Source of the DNA: Dicyema japonicum
Taxonomy: Eukaryota > Dicyemida > Rhombozoa > Dicyemidae
Reading direction: 5' to 3'
NCBI GenBank assembly: GCA_011109175.1
Contig: RDEW01000035.1
Location: forward strand, 572,902 to 636,901
DNA: 64,000 nucleotides
The notes beneath the pieces are model-generated. The model searched no databases. It saw only the letters and a list, made by a program, of their open reading frames with translations, and was not told the DNA's origin. Made by a program: the position numbers and the translations under genes. Positions 34,456-45,192 of this stretch are shown piece after piece (position 1 is the stretch's first letter; each line of letters starts with the position of its first letter).

Positions 34456-35720
34456 TTATTTGGTCCCCGACGCAAGTTCTTCTTCCTCTTTTAATGATAG
34501 CTCGTTTCCAGTTATTTCGTAATCAGAAAAAGGATTCCTCACCCAATCAGAGTTCAACTGATGTGGGTGGAAAATAATTATTCGTACATGTAAATAGTGA
34601 CTCCAAATGGTCAACAATTTGTGGAACAATTTCTTTAAAATTTCTTTTTTGCACATGAGGGAACATTCCCAAGTTTCCAAACGTGATATGTTGTTTCATA
34701 TTTGTAGTTTTTTTCAGAAAAGCAGCTATTTTGTCCGCGCAACTCAATAGATTTTCATTTTTCCTTAAATGCTGATATTGAGAACATTGAGTTCATTAAA
34801 AATATCGGCGAGGTATGCTAGTTTGCAGCACAACGTTCATAATTGAGGCATTCAATAAAGTCATCCAACTTCTCTTGCATACAAAAAGCCAACAATTCGT
34901 GTCTGTTCATAAAAACAAATTAACATGTTTTTCTTTGACAGCCTTACTTGAGTATGCGACCAATGCCTCGCAATGAAGAAAACAGTGTGTGAATAATGTT
35001 CGGATTCTTATTTTTCGCAATAGAAACAAAGCCTTTAAATTGCCCAGTCATTGCCGGAGCACCATCAGTGCAGATACCCACACATGCATTACAATCAAAT
35101 TTTATATCCTCAAAATATGAATTTATAAGATTGAAAATGTCATATCCCTTTGTTGTTCCGAGTAACTCTTTGCAGCAAAAAAAATCTTCAACAATGGATT
35201 CATCGTTCATATATTGAACGAAAACAAGAAGTTACATTATTTCTGTAATATCTAAGCTTTCATCCAATTGAAGAGATTTTTTATTCGCCAAACCAAAGTG
35301 GCTTCAATTTAATCAGACATATCGTTGATGCGTCTGCTCACATAATTATTAGAAATAGGAATTAAGTCGAGCTCATCGGTTCTCCGAACATTATCTTCAC
35401 TACTTCTTTGCATGCAAGCAAAACAACAGTTTTGGCGAGAGTATGCGATTTCATATTTTTAGCGGCAATCTCAGCATCAACATAACTAACATGCAGTGCT
35501 TTTTCGTTTATTTTTAATTTTTTTTGTAAAACTGGATGCTTGAACTTTATTCTGATCCAATTTCTGCATAACATATTCCTTTTTTTCTTTGAAAGTTCAG
35601 GGTGCTTGGTGGAGAAATGACGTCTAAGTTTCGTTGGAACCTTATCACTATTCGCAAGTTTTTCACCGCAAACAACACAAAGTGGTAGAGGACAATCCAT
35701 AATTGGACAATCTTTGGGAT
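34456..35720 (-). pseudogene. hAT (ZBED5-like) transposase
   Basis: Minus reading: BED zinc finger LCVVCGEKLANSDKVPTKLR with RHFSTKHPEL (two Cys, two His; about 35600-35690), SYVDAEIAAKNMKSHTLAKT, EDFFCCKELLGTTKGYDIF (about 35150), CVGICTDGAPAMTGQFKGF (about 35040-35090), LAYLADIFNELN (about 34800), and KKTTNMKQHITFGNLGMFPH (about 34650). Frameshifts break it in at least four places; the C-terminal dimerisation end is lost. Confidence 0.8.
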
Positions 35721-37144
35721 TTTCAGTGTGTAGTTCCAAGTCTAAGTTAACAAATTCTTCTTCTGTCATTGGATTATCGACTAGTCTATTCATGAGGGGT
35801 ATGAACAGTAAAATGTTTTCAGGATTGTCGTTTATATCATATATTTTGACTGGAATGTCACAATTATTAGAGCAGAGGAGATAGTGTTTGATTTCACGTC
35901 CATCCAAGCTATGCTAATCCACCGGATAGCATCCAAGAGAGAAATTTTTTGCAAGTGGTGTCGCATTGGTTTCTGTGTCTATTTTGGCAAGAAGTTGAGT
36001 CATTAGTAGTCTTCTGTATCTTTCTTTAAATGACCGAATAATTCCTTGATCCAGAGGCTGAATGACACTCGTTGTGTCAGCTGGAAGAAATTTTAGTTCC
36101 ACGGTGGAATATTTTACGTTAGGTGAATGTGATGCTGCATTATCCAAAAACATAATAATTTTTCGTTTCTGGCGCATCATCTGCATGTTCACATCTTGCA
36201 ACCATTTTGAAAACAACTTCGATGTCATCCAGGTGTAAAGCATTACAGTAAGACGTTCCTTCGACTTCTTTGTTCCACTGTGATGATTACCTCTCACTGA
36301 TAGTGTTTTATCAGAAGGGCACGATAGAATAGTCCGGTTTCGTCACAGTTAAATATATCCTCTGGTCGATATCCCTCAATTAAAAAAGGTACACGTTCCA
36401 CCCAGTCAGAAACAACATCACTGTCAACATTTGCTTTTTCACCACTGATACAGTACGACTGGATTGAGTAACGGGACTTCCACCTGCATAACCAGCCAGT
36501 GGAAGCTTTAAAATCATTTTCGCCCAGTGCTTTAGCAAACACTGTAGCTTTTGCGATAATAATTTTTCCCGACAAACAAAAGTTTTTGGAACGTGCTACC
36601 ACTCCCAAGTGATTTTATTCAAATTTTCAAATGCAGTTTTTGTCAAAACGTTTTTTAGTAGAATTTGCGTTGTTATTGAATAATTCCAAATAAATATCAG
36701 CCTTTTTAAGTATGTCTGATACACTGCTGTATCCAACTCCATACTTCTTGCTGAGAAATTTTTTTGTTGGCTTAGGTGTTTGGTTCGATTCATTTATTAT
36801 TTGAATTTTCATCTTTAATGACGATTCGCAACGTAATCGTTTTCTTTGCTATCATTTTTTTAGTTTAAAAAATTTTAGTTTTTGATTTTCTGTCGGGTTC
36901 GCAATTCAAGGTTAAAGACGATTAACAAGAATAGATCAAAGATTGATGTCAGAAGGCCGGTTTATGATAAAAGAAAATTCAAGTTGGAACCACAAAATAC
37001 GGCCGGTATTCGGAATAGAGGAGATCCGGTATGTCGAGGATGAAATAGCAGTGATGGCCTATGAAGTGAATCGGGACCAGAAGTTTAGTCCGGTTTTACG
37101 GGAATTCCGGTATACCGAAAAGTCGGTTTAGAAAGGTCTGACTG
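35715..37144 (-). pseudogene. Tigger/pogo transposase, nearly full length
   Basis: Minus reading: an HTH start (TPKPTKKFLSKKYGVGYSSV, about 36740-36790), SKNFCLSGKIIIAKATVFAK and FKASTGWLCRWKSRYSIQ (CENP-B/HTH), IFNCDETGLFYR (first catalytic D, about 36330), KKSKERLTVMLYTW, IIMFLDNAASH (second D, about 36150) and FLPADTTSVIQPLDQGIIRS (third region, about 36060). The C-terminus continues past a stop into MTEEEFVNLDLELHTEN at about 35745. The outer end CGGTTTAGAAAGGTCTGACTG (about 37121-37142) followed by TA is a typical Tigger terminus. Two frame breaks. Confidence 0.8.
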
Positions 37145-37226
37145 TAATTCGTTTGAAAAATTATTTTTTTGAAAAAAAATTAAAAAAAATTTTGGAACTT
37201 GTCGGAACCCAGGTTGGGAACCTCTG

Positions 37227-37949
37227 CTCTATATCAATGAGCCCAATAAAATAAAAAAAATCGAATATTAACTCGACACTTCTTTTTTTCAAGACGTTGC
37301 TCTTTCTATCCTCTAACACACCAAGTATCTATACCCACCCATTCCATCGAGCAAGTTAGCTTCTGATCCCTGGGTGAGCACATTAATAGCAGATTTTTCG
37401 ACATTTCTTTCACGTCCAAAAAAATAACCTCCTTCATCATAATCGTTGTGTTTTCTTCTCGAGAGAATATTTCTCCTTTTTGCTATCAACAATATATTGG
37501 TAAGTTAAAAAGCGAAGGAGGACACAGATATCTGGTATGGAGCAGAAATCGAATGCTGAGCAGGTGCTTTGATGACATAAAATTCAATAACCAAAGAATT
37601 ATTAAAATTAAACTTTAAGCCCCGGTTATTTTTAAAATCAATAACATAATCTAACCAGACAACAAATCATAATTTTATTGAAATAATGGTAGTTACTTTC
37701 CCTGATATCATACAATCCTCTCCTATAATTTAAAAAAAGATACATTTATCGGAAATTACTACAAAGTGACAACGGCAAGCCAATTACTCACGCTTGTTGG
37801 CAAATTAAACAAAGCTGGAATTATATAAGACAGAATCATTCTCGTAAGTAAATAATTATGACTAAAATCCTGAGTTACAAATCGATTGCAACGTGATCAT
37901 AAATAGCCCGTAATTGAAATTCTGCAATAAAATAAAGTTAGATTCCATT
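37227..37949. other. Spacer, no gene seen
   Basis: AT-rich. Possible extra exons of the minus-strand fragment at 37954 could lie here, but none is convincing. Confidence 0.4.
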
Positions 37950-37953
37950 TTAT

Positions 37954-38444
37954 TCAAATAAGAAAATATTTTAGTAAATCAAGGAGAATATCGGTCGAAT
38001 CGTGAATAATCAGAGGTGTCAAACCAATTATGTTAAGCCTACCATTCAATTGATAAATGTCGTATGTCATAGCGTCCGGGTTGATAAGACCATCGCTTGA
38101 AATCATTAACAACCTAAAAGTTATGTTTCGAGAGATAAAAATATAAAAAGGAAAAATTTTAAAAATATAAAAAAGAAAAAAAAAGAGCGTCAATGCCTCT
38201 AGAATCCATGATACGCGTGAACCGTGGAAAGCTCCGTCGTGAATACGAAGATCCAGTCATTCGGCCGATACGTGCTTGTGTGTGGTGGAGGAGCATCGAG
38301 CCAAGGTGAGGTCTCTGCCGAACGTGCTGAGATCACGTGATTAGTTATGGCTTCTACATTCAGTATTATTACACACAATGAATAAAGAACATTATATATC
38401 ATCTTGAATACAAACAGTATCCTGATGGATTCAATGAAAATCAA
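37954..38444 (-). CDS. Possible TLC/ceramide-synthase-like fragment
   Basis: Two minus ORFs. The downstream one has hydrophobic stretches (LFFFLFYIFKIFPFYIFI) and ends LNIIGLTPLIIHDSTDILLD plus LLKYF. That ending resembles the Lag1 motif of ceramide synthases (RxGxLxLxxHDxSDxxLExAK), including the HD..D core. The upstream ORF (38199-38444) starts with two hydrophobic segments and ends before stops. No clean introns join the two, and the rest of a ceramide synthase is not found. Treat as a weak suggestion. Confidence 0.3.
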
Positions 38445-38739
38445 ATTCGGACATTACGTTCAAGTTAACATAATTTCTTCATAATCAAAAGCACCATAGT
38501 GAATTGATGAATCAAAGGTTTATATAATAAAGGTTTGATAAATCTTGGACTTTCAATAATGAAGAAATATTAATATTAACAATAAAAGTAAGGCATGCCC
38601 ACAAGAATGGCAATTACAACGTGTATGACAAACTTTATTAATTACGGTTAACCATATTAAAAAAATTTTTTTAATTTTTTATTACTTATCAACTTTCTCT
38701 GCCTTTCGCGTTCTCTCAGAAAGGTCTGGACGATTTTAT

Positions 38740-39335
38740 ATACCGGAATTCTTTCGAAGATTTGTTAGTGTCATCTAGCCAACTTCGCCGTGCCTGTTTG
38801 TTGTCGGAGGCGTCATCCGAGAGCGGTGCCTGGCTCAAAGCCATTCCCAGTGGAGTTTTGGGTACTTTTCTGGATGATGAATGGGTCAGTATTGGGATCT
38901 CATTACGACTGGGATTAAAAATCTGTGTTCCATATCCGTGCCGATGTGGAGACTAGATCTATTGTTTTGCCCTACACCCTTTCTCACGCAGGAAGAGTGC
39001 AGGCCGATTTCCCAGACAAATGGCCTTGAACGAAGTCTTTAGGCGAGTTTTGGACAACACTCCATGTTCGAACAAGTCGGTCTTTGCAGGCGTGACGGGA
39101 AAGCACCAGATGGGATGACAATCTTCCCCTTTGAAGCCGGGAGATTTCTTGTCTTGGACATCACCTTCACCGACACGTTTGCACCTACTCCAGAATGCCT
39201 CTGGGACCTGTTCCGCCGCTGAGAAGGCCGAGAGGTTGAAGCGGTAAAAGTACGTGGTCCTGCCCAAGGATTTTATGTTTATTCCGATCGCAGTTGAGAC
39301 GTTTGGTTCCCTTCTGGTTACAGCCTAATGATTTT
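38740..39335 (+). mobile_element. LINE-D tail domain copy
   Basis: SQLRRACLLSEASSESGAWL, GVLGTFLDDEWVSIGISLRL, then GLCRRDGKAPDGMTIFPFEA, GRFLVLDITFTDTFAP and IAVETFGSLL after slips. It matches 12190-12650 block for block and preserves the APDGMT...LVLDITF spacing better. Confidence 0.65.
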
Positions 39336-39381
39336 CACTAATAGAAAAAAGTCAAAAAAAACAATTTAATAGAAAAAGTCA

Positions 39382-42300
39382 CTATTTGAAATACTCCTTC
39401 AGTTCATACAAACACTCTACGGGCTCGGCTCCCTACAACATCATCAGCCATACTACCGTCTCGGACTCGTTAATATATTCCTTCATCCCTCTATTAGGCA
39501 CCACGTGGGCTATGATTCGAGATCTCTCGGGGACATTTTCCCCATATCCAATGAAGGTATCAAAAAAACAGAGCACGTGCCTAATCTCCAAAAGGTCCAC
39601 CTCTGCCACCAACTTGCTTCCTAAATAAACAGCAACGTCAAACTTTTATTAAACTCAAAGGTCTCATTCAAAATAGGTTTAAACAGTCTATTCGCATGTT
39701 CATAAGCAGTATGGGGCTTTTGTAGCCAAATGGACCTGTACGAGTCCACCACGTTGGCAAACTCATCACTGGAAAAGCCCGCTAAATAATCCTAAAATGA
39801 CGTTTTTAGCAAACTCTAAAGTGATGCAGAGCCTCCTCGATCTGCCCTTCCACATATTTGACATTGTAGGATGACTCGATAAAAATCTTAACAGCGCGGA
39901 AGCAACGTGACAAAGAGACTTCAAAAGAAATCGAATAACCTATGTTTTCTCATCAATCAACCCAAATGTCGCTTTGTCCGCAGAAAATCTGAACACTCAT
40001 CAGCCAAAATCAGATCCAACAGGCCCAGAATGCATTCAACTCGCAAGCAATTGCAAAAGAGCTTCTGATCGTGACTCAAATCCAGACTGGCAGTTTCTGG
40101 GACGAAGAATGTGTGCGAAATTCCATTGCCCGTATGTTCTTTTGTGACAGAAAGAAACACACGTGACAACCCTAAGATTAAAAAGTCAGTCTAACCTTTC
40201 GGTGGATAAAATTTCAATATTTTACCACGTGACGGCAAATTTTCCACAGGAAAATGTTCCTGAAATCTAAAAAACAGTTGGGAAGCCATCTAGACACGTC
40301 AATACAATTCAAACATCCGTGGAAACGGGACCACAGACGAATCCATCCACAAATACGTTATTCAGGGTCTCGTCCCTGAAGTTCATCAGAGATGTCATGG
40401 TAACGCCTAGTCCTCTAGCCACCACTTACTTTTTCTAACAGCAAGCAAATCATCCGGGAGAAAACAGAATTCAGTGTGAGCCAGGGAGGAGAAAAAGCAT
40501 ACTTGTTCAAAAGGACTCGCAATGTTCATATCCTCGATTTTTTGGAAGTACTACAATAAGCCCACACAAACATCATATTTTATGGCGTCGAACCTATTTT
40601 TGGTTGGTCTGAAATGTTTAATGTTGTGGGCCACGATTTGAACAACATCACTGATTTTGTGATAAAATCCATAGAAAATAATCAAAATCAAATCAAGGCA
40701 AACTTTAATCGACCGGTTTAGCATCTTTACGTTCACAGAGATGCCAGCCAGGTAGGCCAAAGTCAAAGTGTATTCCAAATGGTCGTTAAAGGCGTTTATC
40801 AGAATTTGAGACAGGCAGTAACTGAGAGGATCATTTTTGAAATTTTCACTACTTTGAAGGAAATCAATACCTGAAGAGGCGAAACCCCAAAAAAACCTTA
40901 GGGAACTTTAAATAGTAGTCGAATTTATACCAAAAGCAATAATTTGGAGAGGCCTTAACAAATTAAAGGACTAGATACCATCAATTTAACAGGAATGGGT
41001 GAATTCTCTTTCTAGAATTTTTGACACCAATAACCTCATTTTGGCGGGAAAAATCATCCAAATCAATTAGACTGGTAATATCATCGATATTTTGCAGCAT
41101 GTAGGGGTTCGCTTCGGGGTATTCGAAGGTTTCATCATAAACAGAGGACGTCCACATCTGAGAATATAACCAAAGAGAACCTCAATCTGTGCCTCACTAA
41201 GGGGTTTTACGCAGAATTTGGCACCTGTGTGCGGTTCAGTCCGATCTGTCTCATAAGGTAGTTTTTTAGCCATGAACATCAGTCTAAACTCACTAGAATC
41301 ACTACAAGGCATTCTCCAAAGTAAAATGCTGGAGCACGTGGTTCACAAGGGCGGGGTTATAGATATCAGGGAGAAAGAAGATGTCCTTAATTGATAAAAA
41401 CTGCAGAGAGGCCGAGGTTTCTTTTGACTGAGAGACTGGAGGCAGACTCTCGCTGTAGTGGAACTGAATGGCAAAGTAAGTCTACAATAAATAAGAAAGG
41501 GACAGTGAAATCGTCAAAGACCGACTTAGGGCAGCCCTCATCCCTCACCATTTTAATGTAAGCAAAGAACATTAGGACAATTTCGTTGATATAGTCTATA
41601 ATAAGTGGAGAAATACCAATGTTGTAGGTCTCCAATTCAAAATCACAAACAAACAAGTTGAATCCTTTAGCCAAACGATAACAATCAAAATCGGCATCCA
41701 CGATCAGTCCTAAAATATAAATATTAGTAAAAATTAATATTCAAAAAATAATAATTTAATAAAATATAATTTACAAATAAAATAATAGATAATAATTTTT
41801 TATTTAATTTAAATCAAAAACACAAAAATAAATTAGAAATTATTCCCGCCGACATAATCGACGTTGCGTTGCCTCTCAAATAATAAATAAACCTCGTTCT
41901 TGGAGTAAATGTATTAGTCCTTGTGGTTGCTTATTTTTCAACAAGTATTCGACGAACCTCAGCGACTTTAAATAAGTGACATAATAAACAATAGATTTAT
42001 CATAGTCATTCATGTCAGGGACAAAAAACTTAATAATGAGCTTGTTGACTTCCCCCAAACTCTCAATGAAAATCATGCACTACAAAATAAATTCACCAGT
42101 ACATTTTTTGTTTTCAGCATCGGTATCTCCCAAGTTTTTATTTGCATTTCTTTATTCTCGATTTTCGAGAAAATTGCCGAAATTTCCCGTTCCATCAAGC
42201 AGACATCATCTTTTATAATTAAACAAGGCTACGGCTAGAGATCACAGTCATGGTCATCAAGTTACTGCTAAAAAGACTAAAATATCTCTTCAGGGCCTCC

Positions 42301-43010
42301 CGAATGTCCGTCCCACAATCGCGTGGATTTTCAAGCAGCGATTTTAGGTTACCTAAATATCATTAAGTCCTACCAAATGAGAATAAGCTCATTGGATGAC
42401 CTTCCTTCAAAAACATGCGGGCAACCTCCATACATCGGAAGAGGTCGTTCTCGCTGTTGCCCACAAACTCGGACTCTACGGCCTCAATCTCCCTCAAAAT
42501 GCTGTCAGGGCAAAATATAGGCGATATGAAAAACTCAGCAAATCTTAACTCAGTCATTAAAAAACATCTCCATCGCTTGGAACAACTTCCCTGTCTTGAC
42601 AGTGAAGTAGAATGATGTCCAGTCACAGGTTGTGGAAGCGTTGGTGAATCCCCCGTTGTTCTGAATGAACTAGAAGGTTATTTATGTTGCGGGAAAACTT
42701 TTCCGTATTCGTTTTCCTCCGGAAACTAGGATGTTAAAATTGTCAGACCTTCTGGGAACCCATAAAAAGCATATGCTCGCAAAAGTGGGCAAGTCCTGGT
42801 ATGTCACGTGGTTCGTAGAATGATCCTATGATTAATGATAAGGTTACCAATTCCCACGGTAAGGTTAGTGGCCGCGATTTTAACGTTGGGATCGTTAATG
42901 AGTAGGATTTTCATGCCATTATGTAGTTCAATGCCGCGATAAGTGCGTTTGCTGGAGTAAGGCACCAGAAATTCGTCGTGGAATACCCTTTGCTTGATTT
43001 CCGCACACAT
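39382..43010 (-). CDS. M16A zinc metallopeptidase (insulysin/nardilysin family)
   Basis: This family cleaves peptides inside a two-lobed chamber. ATG at 43010; stop TAG 39382-39384. N-terminal: [40 protein letters not shown] with the inverted zinc motif HFCEH (42773-42787), [29 protein letters not shown], then [10 protein letters not shown] holding the third zinc ligand Glu. Small introns at 42826-42847 (22 nt), 42726-42748 (23), 42670-42698 (29), 42544-42565 (22) and 42353-42373 (21) restore the frame. Later blocks follow insulysin order: [16 protein letters not shown] (about 42050), [14 protein letters not shown] (about 41650), [10 protein letters not shown] (about 41240), [12 protein letters not shown] (about 40740), [14 protein letters not shown] (about 39980) and [14 protein letters not shown] (about 39490). 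Active-site residues are intact. Length resembles insulysin; NASTTCDWT and GHP are more nardilysin-like, so the subfamily is open. Confidence 0.85.
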
Positions 43011-43224
43011 TGCACGTTTGTCGCTGTCAGTGAGTCTTAAATAATTTATTACGTAATTTTTGTTGCGTGTTTTATTATGTAATTATTATATAACCTGAAA
43101 AAGGAAACACCAAGGAGTTAAACCATCCAATTAAGTGATCCCTGGTAGACCGCAAAAGGATCGAGAGGTTTTTGTGAATTCACGACGTTCTTCCTTCATT
43201 AAGGGAGGTGAGGATTTTTTTTAA

Positions 43225-43665
43225 TTACGTGTTGATAGAAATGATCGGATTTGGAGCCACAGAGAGTGATAAAAACGGACTCATTGTTCCGAATTGTCAC
43301 GTGGTCAGGTAGTGGTTGGAATAGTCGGGAAGAGAAATTAGATAAGCTAACTTTTTTGCTCTTAGAGAATTTATCGTGTAGTAGTTCGAAATTGAAATTA
43401 CATATGCCCAGGAGGCATACTCAAAATGATCTTTATAATCTTCGTTCTCTTTAACGTTTTCCACGTGTTTGGTGAAAGAGAGTCTTTGGTCAAACATGAC
43501 TTACAAATGTTTGGCTTTGTATTGAATGGAATAATAGTGTTATTGTGGAGAAGTCTTTTTTGCTGATTGATGGTCGGTTTCCGGTCCCAGAGATCACCAA
43601 GTCGAAACCTCTGATATACGATGACGAGTATTACTCTCAAGATCGAGTCTGATCTCTGAGAAGAG
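43225..43665 (-). mobile_element. LINE-C-like fragment
   Basis: Two minus ORFs give RFRLGDLWDRKPT, SLSPNTWKTLKRTK and VMFDQRLSFTKHVENVKE (the LGVxxDxxLxFxxHV motif), then YKDHFEYASWAYV. Short, with slips. Confidence 0.5.
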
Positions 43666-43752
43666 ACTAAATGTATTTACGAAGAGATAATAGACTGGTG
43701 GGGTCTTTAAAGTTGTCAGAAGAAAAATCTAACACAAAGTTTTTGGGTCGCA

Positions 43753-43998
43753 ATGAAAAAGGACATCAGCAAAGCTCCGTGGAATAAATACTGTGAAATC
43801 CCTGAAGTTTATGAGAACAGCTTTCAAAAAGGCTTTGAGTATGTCGCTCCTCTATGAACTTGGGGTAGTGGTAATCACTCCATCAAGGAGAGTGTTATCG
43901 TGCCTTTTGAAAAGCCGAGGAGAGCAGGGATCAATATTTCTCTACACACAAGAGACTTAGATGAGGATGAAGATCTACTATTAGTGTCGATCAGATAA
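43753..43998 (+). CDS. Unrecognised small spliced gene or 3' exons
   Basis: The ATG at 43753 opens KKDISKAPWNKYCEIPEVYE and NSFQKGFEY. A GT-AG segment of 45 nt (about 43843-43887) joins it in frame to ESVIVPFEKPRRAGINISL and TRDLDEDEDLLLVSIR, stop TAA 43996-43998. The second exon is acidic near its end. No family recognised; more exons may lie upstream, although that region is LINE sequence on the other strand. Codon texture is gene-like, but evidence is thin. Confidence 0.3.
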
Positions 43999-44198
43999 GT
44001 AACATAGAAAAGGATGGTAAACCTTCTGAAAATAGATTCAATCGTTGACTCATCGCAACGCGAAATGAACCATAAGAGGGATTCGAGGTCACAGCAGGAG
44101 AGTCCAAGGTATGGCAGATGTTGAACTCAGTTTGCAAGAAGACTAAAAAATACTCACTTAAGTAATGAAGTTCGTTATGCCTGAATAAGAGTCACTCC

Positions 44199-44950
44199 TT
44201 ATTTTATAGTCTCACTAATATTCTGAAAAAGTCCTCGTTTTAGCTTCTTTATTTCTACTATTTTTAAATTGAATGGGTATTTTGATCTTCGACTTCCGTT
44301 GTGGTTACCACACAGATTTACGACCGTGTTTGAACAGAGTCGGACAATAGCCTTTACCACTTTTCCTTTTCTCCCTTCTAGATGGCCAGAAGACAGACCA
44401 CCCCTTCTCTTGGCCGGGTACACCTACGAGTTTTGCGTCACTGGTAGAGTCTACTCTTGGTTGTCACTTACATGTTTGCCGCAGGTTTCCTTAACTTGAA
44501 AAGACGGGGAGTAAATAAATAAATTGATCTTCGAATAAGGGAAGGTGGTAATATAATTTGAGAATTCTGGGAACGTGTACCATGAGCTAACCGTCATGTT
44601 GACACAAACTTGGCTAACATGCAGTAAGCTGGAGACTATCAGGAAACTCTCCCCAAAAGGTTGCTTTCAAATATTTATTAATCCAACGAAGGAACTCAAG
44701 AGAGAACGTCTGCTTGTGTCGACCAAATTCATCCTCCAATTGTCCATTACAGACATCCGAAAAAATAGTCCGCCTTTTTCCATTTTGTCTTACCGTCACG
44801 GACATCGTTTCATTTTTAGGGAAGAGTTTGGTTATTCTCACCAGTGGAGTTGGTCGAGGATTAATTACACCTTGATTTCTTCCACCAAATGTCAGACCTC
44901 TTTACTTTAGCATTTTATAATTAGTTTAAAATCTTAAATTTCTTACACAC
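44199..44950 (-). CDS. Unrecognised spliced gene
   Basis: Minus reading: GVINPRPTPLVRITKLFPKN, ETMSVTVRQNGKRRTIFSDV, EFLRWINKYLKATFWGEF; then a frame with SSWYTFPEFSNYITTFPYSK and SPSFQVKETCGKH, a perfect donor GTAAGT starting a 21-nt GT-AG segment, and a last block VYPAKRRGGLSSGHLEG, KVVKAIVRLCSNTVVNLCGN, SRRSKYPFNLKIVEIKKLKR, stop at 44199-44201. Beta-rich, basic and with a few Cys; p53/Rel-type DNA-binding domains came to mind but no signature is firm. Confidence 0.35.
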
Positions 44951-45192
44951 ACGCTCAGTTTAAGTCCATTTTTACCTTTTCGTGAAAATTCATATTACTC
45001 TTATGTATTAGGAAAACAGAATGTCTTTAATGTGATTAAATTTATAGAAATTTTCCTACCCTTTCAAAGAAACCCTTCAATCGAAAAAGTTCTCACCATT
45101 TACTTTGCAATAGCTTAAACAGTTTGGCATGGATGTGGACAGTTAATTACTTTTTATTTATTAAATAAATAATAAAAAATAATAATATTTAA

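Larger units (their letters stand above)
33932..37226. mobile_element. hAT element carrying a Tigger insertion (composite)
   Basis: Left terminus CAGGGGTTCGAAACCT (33932) and right terminus AGGTTGGGAACCTCTG (ending 37226) are imperfect inverted repeats of hAT type. The right 70 bases recur inverted at about 47376-47460, confirming the boundary. Inside are a plus-strand hAT N-terminus, a minus-strand hAT transposase and a minus-strand Tigger. The flanking 8 bases do not match, so no target duplication is seen. Confidence 0.6.

Noticed and set aside
33932-37226. Target-site duplication around the composite hAT
   Set aside because: The 8 bases on each side (GTCTGGAC and CTCTATAT) do not match.
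44575-44910. 111-codon plus ORF
   Set aside because: The opposite strand has better composition and intron signals; at most one is real.
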